In this document: piece after piece, positions 10,680 to 22,883 of the stretch | Layout: each line of letters starts with the position of its first letter | Position numbering within the stretch: the stretch's first letter is position 1 | Source of the DNA: Anaeramoeba flamelloides | Taxonomy: Eukaryota; Metamonada; Anaeramoebidae | NCBI GenBank assembly: GCA_027625915.1 | Contig: JANTQA010000057.1 | Coordinates: forward strand, 8,494,001 to 8,558,000 | Length of the DNA: 64,000 nt | Direction of reading: 5' to 3' | Position numbers and translations under genes: made by a program | The notes under the pieces: generated by a model | Databases searched by the model: none | The model's input: the letters and a program-made list of their open reading frames with translations, nothing else | Told to the model about the DNA's origin: nothing

Positions 10680-12005
10680 TATGCTATCTTCAAATTTATT
10701 TTTCAAAAAAATTTAAAACAAAATAATTTTTGATCCAAGATCTTTAATTAACCAATCGTGTTTATTTTAAGTAAAGTTATTAAAAAATGTAAAATTATCA
10801 TGATTTAGGATATTTAACAATTTAAGTTGAAAAATCCAATATTCAGGTTATATTAATATTTTTTTCACATCTATAAGTAAAAAATTTTAATATATTTTTT
10901 TTTAAAGTCTAGAAATTAAAATTATATATTTTAAAAATATTTTAAATTTAATAAATATATTATAAATGGATTAATAATCATTTTAACCTTGAAAGAATTA
11001 GTTATTGATATAAATTGAAAAAAATATTTTTTTTTTTGATTTTCCGTTAGGTTTTTAGTAATTTTTGAAATAAACAGAAAATTTAAAGAAAATTTCAGTT
11101 TATTTTAAAAAGTAAAATAAACCTAGGACACTTACAGGAATTTTTTCCAGAATTTAAAGAATTGAGTGAAATCATATATAGTCAGTTCCACTTTTAAGGC
11201 ACAAATTTTCGACGAAATTTAAGGCACAAAAAAATCTCAAATTCAAGGCACAAAATACAAATTCCAGTAAAATAAGTTGTAAAAAAAAAAATTCCAAATT
11301 TTGTGCCTTAATTTGAGATTTTTTTGTGCCTTAAATTTCGTTGAAAGTTTTTACATTAGAAGTGGAACTTACTATATATATATATTACTCTATTATTCTA
11401 AAAACTGGAAAATGTAGGATACTTTCTTTTTTTTTTTTAAATAATGTTATAAACAGAAAATTTATTATTATTTCAGTTTATTCCAAAAAGTAAAAAAAAA
11501 ACCATGTTAATTTTTCCAGAATTTAGAAGAATTGAGTAAAATAAAAGATTTTTCACTATTCTTTCTAATTCTGGAAAACTGTCATTGACCTTTCTTGAGC
11601 TTTCTGTATATTTTGGAAAATCAATAGAAAACTTCATAAATCAAACAGAAAACCTTAAGAAAAGGGATGTACTTGACGGCATTCTACTGAAACTTATAAT
11701 ATTTACCCTAATATTTTTTTTCTCTATTTCAATTTAATTAGATAGGTACAAAATTTTCAAAACTATTCCATATTATCTATCAAAGTTAACGTCTACAAGT
11801 TGTTTTAAACTAAAATTCATCCTTCAGTTTATTTGGAAGTTTTTACCTAAAATACACCTTTTTTCTTCTAGAATAGAGAATTTTTAAAAGGGTAGTTATA
11901 CTAAGAACAATAAATACAATAATGCAATGAATTTGAAGGTTTAAAAATTTGATTATATTGGGAATAAACTTTTTTATTCTAAACGTTAGATTAACTAAGG
12001 TGATA
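10680..12005 (+). repeat. long dispersed repeat, copy 2 (approximate bounds)
   Basis: Aligns in blocks with copy 1 and with 42840-43590, including AATTTAAGTTGAAAAATCCA, ATAAACAGAAAATTTA, GTTTATTCCAAAAAGTAAAA and, near the end, AATAAATTCAA or AATGAATTTGAA followed by TTGATTATATT-TGAATAAA. The motif AATAAACAGAAAATTTA...GTTTATT(C)CAAAAAGTAAA occurs twice in this copy, so it may contain an internal duplication. It is interrupted by the element at 11181-11372. Confidence 0.45.
11181..11372. mobile_element. 195-bp MITE with TA duplication (family T195), copy 2
   Basis: Ends GTCAGTTCCACTTTTAAGGC and AGAAGTGGAACTTAC inside TATATA sequence. Internal arms GACGAAATTTAAGGCACAAA and TTTGTGCCTTAAATTTCGTT. 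It is inserted in the long dispersed repeat. Confidence 0.8.
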
Positions 12006-12962
12006 GTTTCGTCTAAATTTTTTTTTTTATTTTATTTTTTCATGCGAGTGTAGTACCAAGTATTTCAGGATTAAATTGATAAAAAATGATGGAATTTTTG
12101 AGGGGTAGTGTATGCGACTAATAAATTTAAAAAGAGCCAGTAGGGTGATTTTTATTTTTGAAATAAATTGAAAATTAAATAAATTTTCTATTTACTAGGA
12201 AAATTAAAAAAGAATACTTGTAATTTCTCTTTAGGATTTCTCTGAATGTCGAAGAAATAAGTAAAAACTATGTGTTTATCTTATTTTTCTGAAAATATGC
12301 AATCATAACACCTAATTTTAATCTTTATATTTTTCGATATTTTGGTTCTAGAAGAAAAGAAAAGAATTTTTAAAACTTTTAATTAAAATATATTCAAGCA
12401 ATTCTCTCAATATTTGATACAAATAAAATTCATTCCTAACAACCAAGAAAAAAAAAACAAGAAAAAAGAAAACACAACTGGTTTTTCACAACTAAAAATT
12501 TATAATCGTATGAGACTTCTAACAATAAAAAACACAATACCTCAAAAATATTAAAGTTTTCAAAATTGGTAATAATTATAAATAAACTTTATATCATTCA
12601 ATACCATTTTTTTTTTAAATTTTGGTTTTATCCAGCTCAAAATTTTCATTATATGTTTTGTATATAATAATTTTGAAAGAAAATTGCCAATTGTAAATTT
12701 ACCATATTTTCACAAGAAAAGACTATAACAAATACAATTTAGAATCCAATAAAATGATATTCTGTAAGGGTAAAATTATTTCACTTTAAAAGTATTTTTT
12801 TTTTTCAGGGGTTAATTTTTATGAAGTTAAAAAAGTCTAAATTTTAAAAAAAAACAAATTAAACAATTCAATTTACATTATTATCACTTTGTAAATTTTG
12901 AACAATAACTTTGAGAAATAAAACTAGGGATATTCTTCTTCAACCTCCTAAAAAAATTTTTA

Positions 12963-12965
<3 letters not shown>

Positions 12966-13004
<39 letters not shown>
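12966..13004. repeat. (AT)n microsatellite abutting an element end
   Basis: About 19 AT units immediately before the TAAACT end of the element starting at 13004, consistent with insertion into an AT-repeat target. Confidence 0.9.
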
Positions 13005-13009
<5 letters not shown>

Positions 13010-13708
13010 TTGTTTCAGTCCAAGGTCCCTAATGCTTTTTTCAAATATCAATTATTTTATATAATTGACCTTTGAAAAACAAATAGGAAGTAAACATAAT
13101 AATACACATCAAATAATTTTTGATATATGTCTGAAAGAAAACGAATTAATTAATAAATTTTCTTAAAAATTGTAAAACTCAAATTCTTTGTTCCCTTTTG
13201 AGAAAAACAAGAATGTCCGTTTTGAACTTCTACTGGTATTAGAATAATAAATAGAAAACAATTTTCACTAAATTTTTCATACTTTTCTTTTACAAATCAA
13301 GTCCCCAAAAGAAGTTTGTTGGTATTTGTGGTCTCTATTGGAAAAAGGATATAAAAATAAAGTGGAAAATTTTCACATTTATTAAACAAATATCAAGATC
13401 AAAGAATGAATAGAATTCCAATAGAAATCAATATAATTTCTCAACAATCATTTTCATGGTTTCAATAACCTGGGAATAACACACTTTTACCAAGTGACTA
13501 TTGATCTTGCAATAAAAAATTTTTTTACAACTGAATTAAGTTTTATAAAAAACTGGAAAAATAAAACAAAAATGTACAAAAATGTGAAAAAATGATTTCA
13601 ATTTTGAAAATTTCCAAAAGTTAATTTTTCTTCTAATATCTATGCAAATCCTTTAAACACTTGTATTTAACCATTAAAACGGGTACTCTTTGAATGGAAA
13701 ATAGTTTA
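13004..13708 (+). mobile_element. TAAACT-ended element, second family (T540b), copy 1, carrying a nested MITE
   Basis: Ends TAAACTTTGTTTCAGTCCAA and, at the right, ACTCTTTGAATGGAAAATAGTTTA. The best end is seen in the copy at 51024-51713 (TAAACTATTTTTCAGTCAAA). The body matches 23985-24507 and 51024-51713. It contains a 162-bp nested element at 13233-13394. Without the insert it is about 543 bp, the same size as the other TAAACT family. No coding capacity. Confidence 0.75.
13233..13394. mobile_element. T163 MITE nested in T540b
   Basis: Left end CTGGTATTAGAATAATAAAT after TA at 13231-13232; right end TTAAACAAATATC. The copy at 51322-51484 sits at the same place in its host element and in the same relative orientation. 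The third host copy lacks it and shows CATCTATTGAAGATCC at the corresponding point, a natural empty site with the TA target. Confidence 0.75.
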
Positions 13709-15340
13709 TTTATTTTTATATTTATTTATTTATTTATTTATATATATATATAGAATCTGGAATAAAACAAAGTATTTCAATTAAAAGATAAAAGAAAAAA
13801 AATACTAAATTATTTTTAAATGTTAAATCAATTTTTTAAATATTCTAAACCAACTTATAAGTGAAATTTTCGTATTTCAATACCCTGAAAGACATTTTAT
13901 TTTATTCTTTTGATTTATTTTTTGATCTAAAATACCCCTTATACCTTTGAAATAATAAATAAAATTTCCATTTTCAAAATATTCTTGTATTTTTACAAAA
14001 ATTTTTAAATCTAAAAAGTTTTTCACTCTTTTTCTTAAATAATAAACTCCCTAAAGGACATGTAATTCTTATTATTGTTTTCCTGTTAGGCAATATCATC
14101 ATTATTTACACAAGAATTCAATTAAACCCAATAATAAAAACCATTTAGCAATTATAGAGTGATAAGTTATCATTTTTAAAATAGAGAATTTATTTACCCC
14201 AATGAATTTTTATAAAAAAATTTTTATCATTTTTGCTTGGAATTTTTTAATTGAAAAAATAAAAATAAATATATATAAAATATTTTTATTTTATACGATC
14301 ACACTTTTAATATTTTTAAGAGTTTAAAAGAGTAAATAACTTTCTAATTTTAATCTTATTTTAGAAACAAAAGTAAAATAAATCAAATATTGAAACCTCA
14401 ATAATCACAAAAAAAACATCATTTATTTCATTCAATAATTTAATAAACAAATTAATATTTGATAAATTAATTAATAGTTTTATTCCTAGTATAAAAAATG
14501 AATTTTTATTTTTTTAACTAATTTTTTGAGAAAATTTATTACTTTTTTATATTTTAATTAATAATTTTATTGATTTTTTTTTTTTAAAAAAAGTGTAAAA
14601 ACATTGAAGAATAAGAATAAAAATAAAATCTTTTAATACTTTTAATATTTCTATTATCATTATCTCCACAAAAATGATAAAGATTAGATAATTAATTATT
14701 ATATTAAAAATAATCAAATTTGAAATTATTTCTTGATATTATCAGTAGAATTTAAACCATCAGAAAAAAATTTAATTTAGATAATTGTTAATTTAATTAT
14801 TTCGTTATTTTTCTTATATTTTTTTAATTAATAAAAAAGAAAAAATTGTTTTGGATTAACATTTGAATTAACAAATTATATTTTTTCAAATTTATTCTCA
14901 TTATTGCAATTTATTTTGAAATTAAACCAATTTTTTAAACTGAGTTATATTAAAATATAATTTTTTATCTTTACAAACTTTATTTTTTAAACTTTTTTCA
15001 CAAACAAAAAGATTTCTTTATTCTCTTCAGAAAATAATATTTTTTGGAAATAATTTGGTAAGTATGTTAGAATTTAGATCTTGTTCAAAAATGTTAAAAA
15101 TGGATCAAAAGTTTAAAAACAATAATTCATTTCAAGAAATAACATTATAAGTGATTTGGTTTTATATAAATCATATTTTTAATTCGTTTTTCAATTTCAA
15201 GACACCCTAATTTTTTTACTGATTTTTACTATTAAATTTATTACAGATTGTTTTTTTGGTTAACGTACCACTGTAATACCATGAATTTTTTATGATCTAA
15301 TATCGTAGGGTGATTGGTTCAGAATGGTATGTCTCAAGCT
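13709..15340. other. AT-rich intergenic stretch, nothing recognised
   Basis: Extremely AT-rich sequence with ATTT and AT short repeats near 13710-13750. I see no reading frame, RNA gene or delimitable repeat. Confidence 0.5.
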
Positions 15341-15350
15341 ATATAAAAAG
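15341..15350 (+). promoter_or_regulatory. possible TATA box of TOP3
   Basis: ATATAAAAAG lies 111 nt before the chosen ATG, at the end of a less AT-rich 100-bp segment (15255-15370). In so AT-rich a genome such a match is weak evidence by itself. Confidence 0.25.
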
Positions 15351-15460
15351 CCAAATCCTTGTTCTCGGATCAGAAATAAATCTGATAATAACTCATTTTT
15401 TTTAAATTGTTTTTACTATTCAATTTCTTTTTGGTTTTTAATGATCAAAAAAAGAGAAAT

Positions 15461-18400
15461 ATGAACAAGGTCGACAAAACAAGAAAAATACTTCTTTTAA
15501 CCTCAACAGAACAAACCTCAAACCGTCTTACAAAAATTTTAGGGGATGATCTCGAACAACCAATAATCAAACAAATGCAAGGTCTGAGGATTTACAACTT
15601 TAAAAAAGTATATAAAAGAGAAAAGCGTCAAATGATGTGTACAACCATTTGTGGCCCCTTAAAGATCCCTGGCTTTGCTAACAACTACAACAAAAACAAC
15701 CGAAGGTGGGATCGCTATTTTAAAAAATACATTGAAAAAAGGGTAAGTCAAGAAAATTATTCGTTAAGTCAATATTTGATAGCAAACATTCACAACATCT
15801 CTTTCATTATATTTTGTTTTCATTATTGCCCATTAAATGAAGCCATTTGTCAGCAATTCGTAAATTTTGTTGATACCTTGCAAAACAAACAACAAAACTT
15901 AAAATATTTACGAATGAAATACCATGATCTGAATGCCAAACACATTATGGAGAATTTCAATAAACTGGAGAACTTTCAGATTAATCAAATTCATTACAAA
16001 ATTCATAATCTGAAAAGTGAATTCAATTTAAGGGTTTCGAAAGCCTTTACAGATTGGCAAACAAGATTCCTTCAAAAATATTTCCGTGATCTTCGTCAAT
16101 GTAAAAAAATCTTCTTTTCCCCAACCCTGTTGCCAATTTTAAAGCAAATTGTGACTTCTTATGCCAAACAACTAAATTTCATCCAAGAACCATATTATAC
16201 TTTGAATTTTGAACAAAATACTTTGGATGGACCAATCAAATTTAAATGGAAACGAAAAAGATTGCGTGACAGATATGTTATGGCGATCTTAATGGAGAAA
16301 TGTACTATCAAAGAAGCAGAGAATTTTCTCTTTAAAGCAAAAATGACAAAACAAACCACGAAGGATGTTATCCTCGAAAGGCCATTGCCTTTAAATTTGC
16401 CAACACTGCTCATCAAGGCTACAAAGTATCTTAAATTATCAGCCAAAAGAGTTTTGACAATTGCTGAGCATTTATACCAAGAAGGCTATATTTCATACCC
16501 GAGAACAAGAACCAATTGTTTCCCCAAGGATTTCGACTTCCTCAACCTAATTGCCCTGCAAGTTTCAAATCCAACTTATGGGCTATATGCAAATGACCTT
16601 TTACAAGAAAATTCAAAAATCATTCCGAGAAACGGGACAATTGTTGACCATTTTTTGCATCCCATATACCCCACACAAGAGGGATCGCACTTAAAAAAAG
16701 ACAATCGGCTGGTGTTTGATTTTATTGCAAAATATTTTTTGGCCGCTTGTTCAAATGATGCCCTAATGTCAAAAACAACTATTACAATGATGGTCAAAGG
16801 TAAGATTCAATAACACCCCCATTTTAAAACTATTAACAATGCTTATTTTTGAATAACCCTTACAACCCAGAAAAGACTCAAAATTTTTCAGAGAGATAAA
16901 TCTTACTACTTTGCAAGTAAACGTTTAAAAGAAATTTACCTTTGAGAGGTTTTGAAATTACTTATTTGGAAAAAAAGGTTCAGCACACTTTTTAATTGTA
17001 AACCTTAATAGAATCACAGAAACCTGAAAATGAAAATTAATTTCAATTAAAAGAAGAAATAAATTAAATTCAAAGGGGAATCCGTTATTTTGTTATCAAC
17101 CAAAAACAACAAAGCCATATGAGATCTTTCTTTTATATTGAGATCCAGAGATAAGTACTGATAAATTTCAAAATATGATTAAAAATTTTTCGTTGAATTT
17201 CCATTTTTTAAATTTTTTTTAACTCGTCTTTGAATAAAGAATGTTTTTACTTTAATTGTCAGGAAACCCTGAAAAGTTAAATGATCTTCAAAAGATTCTT
17301 TGTCAATAACTGTTTTGAATGTTGAGTTTTTACATTTATAAAATGGAATGTGAACGAGAAATATTTTTAACATTTTTTGGAATTTATCAGTACTTTTGGA
17401 GATATCAAAAATAGTCAAATTTTTTCAACAAATTTTTAAGAATACATCAACCAAAGAAAAAACCCAAAATAAAAGATATCTTTGTAAAAATTGTTGTTGG
17501 GCTTAATCCCCCATTTTGGATTTAATCATTTATTTTTTCTTTTATTGGTCGATCTTACTTTTCATTATCAGTTTATATTAATGTTTCAAATTACAAAGCG
17601 TGTTTAGTTCTTTTTTCCAAAACAGTTAATAATACTTTATCGGATTTCTTTCTTTTCTTTACTTTTTTTTTTGTTCATGTATTAACAGATTTTTGGCAAA
17701 AAATAATTTTTGAGAAAAATTCAAAAATTACATTTTTTTTGTTGTATTTATTTTGATCATTTTTGTACAAATAAATCGAAGGAAATTGAGAACTATTTTG
17801 AATTAATAATTAATATTTAAAAAAAAAAAAAAAAAAATTGGAAAGAGAATTCTTATCACAATTTATTTATTTTTTATTAAAAAAATTAAAAATTTAAGGG
17901 ACTGGTCTATATTCAATTTTTTTAGGTAAATTTAATAGAGATTTAGAATTTTTTTTGCCAATTACTTAGATTTGAAATCAAAGTGAAAAACTACTTAGTA
18001 TAGTAATGTAATCTCGATAAATGGCATTCATTAAATTTAGTTATTGTTTTTATAGAAATAAAAAATTTTTCCTTTTTTTCACTTTTTTGAAAGTTGCTTT
18101 TTTTCAACTTTTTGCAAAAATACAAAAAATAAAAAAAAATATGAGCAAGAACGCAAAACTTTGTTGTGTTTGTGTAAGACCAACAAAAAATAGTTTGAAA
18201 AATAAACCTGAAAAGGTTTTTTTGGATTTGCATGAAAAAATAGTTTGATTCGAAAAAAATATACAATTTATGCTTTACTCTTAATAAAAGATTTTCTTTC
18301 TTTTCTTGTGCCATTCTTTTTTTTTATGAATCTACTTTTTGAGTTTACATCCTTTTGTTTTTGTTGAATTTAAAGTTTTTTAAAGTATTACCAAATTATC

Positions 18401-21400
18401 ATTCCAAAAGTTTTTGTCAGAGTCAAAAAAAAATCAAAGAAAAGAATAAGAACTATTTTTTTAAAAAGTAATTATTGACAAAACAAATTGAGTACTTTAT
18501 AGAGTCAATTTGGATGAACAGAAGTGAATGAGAAAACATTCACCAGTTTTAAATTATTTTTTCGTTTTTCAAAATGAGAATAAATATTATTTTTGAGAAA
18601 ATAATTAAATCAAAAATTAATCAAAAAATTCTCATTCATTAAAGATATTTTTTTTAAAATAAATTTTTAAAAGTCACTTTTTTTGACTAGAATTGTAAAT
18701 TTTTAAAAAAACAAGAACTAAAAGTTCTAACATTGAAAAAACCGGTCTATTTTCAATTTTAAACCTATTTCAATATAAGGATTCCTTATTTAGTTATTGG
18801 TCAAAAAAAAAAAAAATAATAAATACTAGTCCCTTAAAATATAAATCTTAAAAAGGTATTTCTTTTTCACTTAATTATTAAAATATTCAAGTTTATCTTA
18901 CAACAAAAAAAAGAGTTTTTTTTTTTCTTTAAATTGAAGCATTGATTTTTCATATTTTTATCTTTGATAAAACTTTTGTTAACTTTGGATCTTTTTATAA
19001 TGGAAAAATACACAATTAGATTTTAAATTTGAAATTAAAAAATTATTTTTAAAAACATGTATCATATGATTTAACATTAATTATAAAAAAATAAAGTATC
19101 CTGAGAAAAAAAATCACCAAAGAACTTATGAAATAGAACATAAATAGTGAAAATGATATAACTGTCAAATCTAAAACCCAGAAATTTTCAAAAACCCGGT
19201 AATTCCATTTTTCTGATCAATTGAAAATATTAGTAAAGAGTTATAATCGTCATTATCATTTACTAATGACAAAATAAATAATGATTCTTTTTTTTGAATA
19301 ATACTAAATATATTATACTTTAGTTTTTTATTGTTTTTGTTTCTTTGGATCAAGTATTTAATCAATTTTTTTCGATTGTTTTCATATCGGATGAATGATC
19401 CCAAAAAAAGTATTGATATCTTCAATAATTTCGAAAATTAGAGTGATTTTTGCATAAGTTGCAAAGTTATGATTCTAATTTTTTTTTTTTTTTTTACCAA
19501 CATAAGAATATCTGTTTAGGTAATTTGTGAAATTTCCTTAATTTTAAAATGAAAGTTGATCCTTTCCATTTTAAATATTTTTTATACTTTGATTTTTTTT
19601 AAAAAAAAAATAAGAAGTAAACATAAAAATTAATGATTTTTCTGTTTATTTATTAAATTAAAAAAACTTATGTAGACCTTTCCGATAATTAAAAGAAGAG
19701 AGTAAAATCTTTGATTTCACTCAATTCTTTTTTATTTTCGAAATCAAAGATTTTTCTCCATCCTTTATAACCCTTGAAAAGTTTTTTTCATTTTTTTTTT
19801 AATTTTTGTTTTGATGGGAAAATTAATAGATTTTAGAAACAAAAATAAGTATTAAAAAAAAAAATCTACTGCACTTAACAGAACCTTGTGTTACTATACG
19901 ATGTAACTTTTTTTAATGTTATTATTATACCAAATAATTTTTTAAATAATCCTGAGCCTTTCAATCCATAACTATTAATTATTAAATTTTCTCTTAAATT
20001 GGTTTAGATTTTTATTTAAAGTTATCTATTTTCCGGTTGATATTTCCATTATCTTTTTTCTTGAAAATTTTAAATTTTTTGATATGTGTTTAAAGCCAGA
20101 AATTTCTAATTTTTTTTTTTTTTGAGTTTAAATCTTCTTTTATATATCGAAATTCTGACTTGATCAAGTTTTACTTCATTTTTATAAATTATTCAAGGAG
20201 TGTGGATTTATTTTTAAAATTTTATTACTTTTTTATTTATCCAAACATCAATTGAGTCGAAATCTTTTTGTTTTAGATTAAAAAGTTACTAATCCATACA
20301 ATAACTGGCTAATCCATATAGATTTAAACATTTGTTATTTTACTCCATTATCCAAATTTTATTAACTAAAAATCATCTTGATTTTTTTGAAATTAGCTTT
20401 TGACTTTTTTGAAAGTTTTTTTTTAAATGTTTTTCTTTTTCACCAAATTCCCAAATATTTTATTTTGGATAAATTATTTTTAATTTTAGTTTTTTGTTAG
20501 TGTTTGTATTCATTCCAATTTCTTGAATAAATTTATCTAATATTAATAATTTTTTATCAATAAAATTTATTATTCGTATTCATATTTTAACTACAATAGA
20601 AGAAGAATTTACATTTAGTAGTAAAAAAATAATTGCAAAAAATTTTTTCGAAATACACCCTTATAAAAAATGGAAAGATATACCATTACCAAACTTCATG
20701 TTAAATGTTGAAATTGTTTGTTACAAATTCACTTTAGATACGATACCACCCAAGAAACCAACTCTAATATCCGAAGCAAAATTAATTAAGGTGTTAGAAA
20801 ATCAAGGAATCGGAATTGATTGCAAAATAGTGGACCATTTATCAGATTTAGAACGAAATAATTACACCACTTTAAAAAATAATAAATATTTAGAACCGAC
20901 CGAACTAGGGAGGGCACTTATTGAAGGATATGATAGGATTGATCAACAATTATCATCCCCAAACCATTATTTAGAATTCGAATCGGCATTGTTCATATTA
21001 GCAAATGAAATCATACATAATAATCGGGTTATAAATAATAATGGGGTCTTACCCGAAATTTTGAATAACAATCTTCAAAAGTATAGTGATTTTTTAAAAA
21101 AAGTAACGCAAAGAAAACGAGGATTACTATATTCTTTTCAAAAAAATAAATTTACAATTGAAAAAAACCCAAATCGTAAACAATGCAAAGATTTATACAG
21201 ACCAATATTTTCATGTACTAGATGTGGTATAAAAAAAAAAATGTCAATAAAATTAACAAAAGATAATAGACTAATGTTTGGATGTGCAGGATGGAAGGAC
21301 TGCCATACTGCAATCTACTGCCATGACTGTATTACCAAAATTGATGTTATGAATGAAAAATGTTCTATTTGTAAAACAAAAGGTCTTGATGTAGTGCTTT

Positions 21401-21879
21401 GTAATTTTTTTTTTGAACCCGGTTATTTACCCGTATTTTTACAACCTTCCCCATACAAAGGTTGTCCGTGTTGTGATGGAAATCTAAACGAATTTTTAAA
21501 ACGGGATATATTAAAAAAGGAAGAGGAAAGTGAGGAAAGCGACGAAAGCGACGAAAGTGAGGAAAGTGAAGAGAGCGATGAAATAAATGATAATAATGCC
21601 TTAATTCCTCAAAAAAATTCCCAAAAACAAAGTCAAAGTCGTTCACAGAGGCTTACGAGAAACAGGAGAAGTGGACAAGGATCACATATTTTTCATCCAT
21701 TTTCTCATTCAGTTATTGACAATAGATTAAATGAAAATTCTAATCAAACAATAATAAATTTAAATAATAATAAACAAAACCTCACAAGCAGTAACCATGA
21801 TGAACAAAGAAAAAGAAGAGGGCAAGTTACTTTGAACACAAATTTACAAAAAAGAAAATACAATAATTCAAAAAAATAA
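15461..21879 (+). CDS. TOP3A: DNA topoisomerase III alpha homologue with altered TOPRIM site, two exons
   Basis: Type IA topoisomerase, in other eukaryotes the BLM/RMI partner that dissolves Holliday junctions. Exons 15461-16799 and 20600-21879, 872 residues. The join (phase 1, GTAAGA...TAG) aligns without gaps to the human protein across TTITMMVKEEEFTF to EIHPYKKW. The catalytic Tyr346 is present in EGYISYPRTRTN, with Arg for the usual Glu (SYPRTETN). In the TOPRIM domain the family D.D.E of TDCDREGE reads H121, C123, L125, and only the following E127 is kept. The first-strand VAEK reads TST. GIGTDAT reads GIGIDCK. The C-terminus has paired CxxC zinc ribbons from residue 652, PYKGCPCCDGNLNE, a Ser/Glu tract and a basic tail. 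Both exons are open throughout. The ATG at 15461 is preferred over a TTG 18 codons upstream. Either an inactive or divergent paralogue, or an unusual active enzyme. Confidence 0.9.
16960..17100 (-). repeat. fragment of inverted-repeat family related to 30355-30775 and 41530-41965
   Basis: Reads AGCACACTTTTTAATTGTAA, CCTTAATAGAATC, CCTGAAAATGAAAA and CAATTAAAAGAAGAAA, matching the reverse complement of the right end of 30355-30775. Only one end is visible. Confidence 0.45.
17898..18833. mobile_element. possible TTAA-flanked element, 936 bp
   Basis: GGGACTGGT follows TTAA at 17894-17897, and ACTAGTCCC precedes TTAA at 18834-18837. That is a 9-bp inverted end with one mismatch and a TTAA at each side, as in piggyBac-type insertions. 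The inverted ends are short and the flanking AT content is high, so chance is possible. A GGTCTAT-TTCAATTTT block near the left end recurs as a direct repeat at about 18741. No transposase frame is present. Confidence 0.35.
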
Positions 21880-22883
21880 TTGTTGATCATTATATTATTC
21901 ATTACTTTTACAAACACTTGAAAAAAATCCATAATTAATTATTCAAAACAAACAAGTCTATTTTTAATATTGTATTTATAAAATTTAATACAAATATAAA
22001 ATGTTGAATATATACTCATCGCAAGTTTTTTTAATACTAAAAAAAAAAAAAAAAGTGCAAATTTTTTACCTTGACAATAAATAATAAAATATTTAATAAA
22101 TAAATGATTTATTAATTTTTTTAAAAAGTTCTCAAACTTTATAATTATTTTAATTAATTTTTTTTATTATTATTATTGAATTTAAGTAATTATATTTAAT
22201 CAAACGATTTAATTATTTAAAAAAAAAAATTGTTTTCATTCCTGATAAATATAGAAGTAAAAGTAAATCTAGTACATGTGATTTATAATCTAAAAGATTT
22301 TTTACAAAGTTTATATTTGCAAAAAAATGAAGAAAAAAAAAGTAGGGGGGGGGGAGAAGAATTATAATTTATTTTTTAATTAATTAACAAATAACAAAGC
22401 AAATACCTGTTTATTAAAGTAAATTGAATTTCTCATCATTTGTTCAAATACTTTAATAAATGTATAATACGTTAATATATTGATTGAAAATAAGGAGTAA
22501 ATCAAAAAAAAAAAAATATCAAAATGAAAAAGGAGAAGAGAAAAAATAATTAAGATATTTTAATAATTAATAACATCATTAGTTCGAACAAAATGACAAT
22601 TATACACTTGTCTAAATTAACAGGGGGATTCAAGATAAAAAGATTATAATATAAAAATGTTTAATAAGTTCTAATTTAATTAACATTATTTTTTTTAGTA
22701 TATATTTTTTGTTAAGTTAAAATAAATATTTTTTCGATATATAAGATTATTTTTTACAAAAGTTTGTTTTATCTCCAAAATATCATTTTTTGAGATTATT
22801 TCACTTTTTTAAGAATTTTCTTCGGCTAAATTTCTGATTTACAAAATTCATTGTTTAGGCATTCTTTCAAAATATAATATATA
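21880..22883. other. AT-rich region downstream of TOP3
   Basis: No gene. It holds A-runs and a run of 10 G at 22345-22354, striking in such AT-rich DNA. Confidence 0.55.

Larger units (their letters stand above)
9237..13003. other. repeat-filled intergenic region, no gene
   Basis: No supported reading frame. Two diverged copies of a longer repeat lie at about 9490-10170 and 10680-12005. They share AAGTTGAAAAATCCA, TTCAGGTT-TATTAA, CAGTTTATTCCAAAAAGTAAA and ATTTTCAAAACTATT blocks with 42840-43590. Each carries one copy of the 195-bp TA element. Also here are (AT)14 at about 10041-10070, a run of 11 C at 10409-10419, and a pure (AT)n tract ending at 13004. Confidence 0.6.
16800..20599 (+). other. 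3,800-nt intron of TOP3
   Basis: Begins GTAAGATTCA and ends CTACAATAG. Other introns in the window are 105-250 nt, apart from the repeat-swollen E2 intron. Contents: an inverted fragment at about 16960-17100 related to the repeats at 30355-30775 and 41530-41965, a possible TTAA-flanked element at 17898-18833, and AT-rich filler with many homopolymers. The small frames inside (for example 18141-18248, MSKNAKLCCVCVRPTKNSL) match no family I know. I see no nested gene I can defend. Confidence 0.85.

Noticed and set aside
12966-13004. (AT)n tracts as replication origins
   Set aside because: Simple microsatellites are common in this composition; there is no additional evidence for an origin.
15407-15460. 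Upstream extension of TOP3 from a TTG
   Set aside because: Not an ATG, and the extra residues are Phe/Leu-rich from T-rich leader DNA.
18141-18248. Nested gene in the TOP3 intron starting MSKNAKLCCVCVRPTKNSL
   Set aside because: Only 35 codons, no family resemblance and no splice continuation that I could support; left as unexplained.
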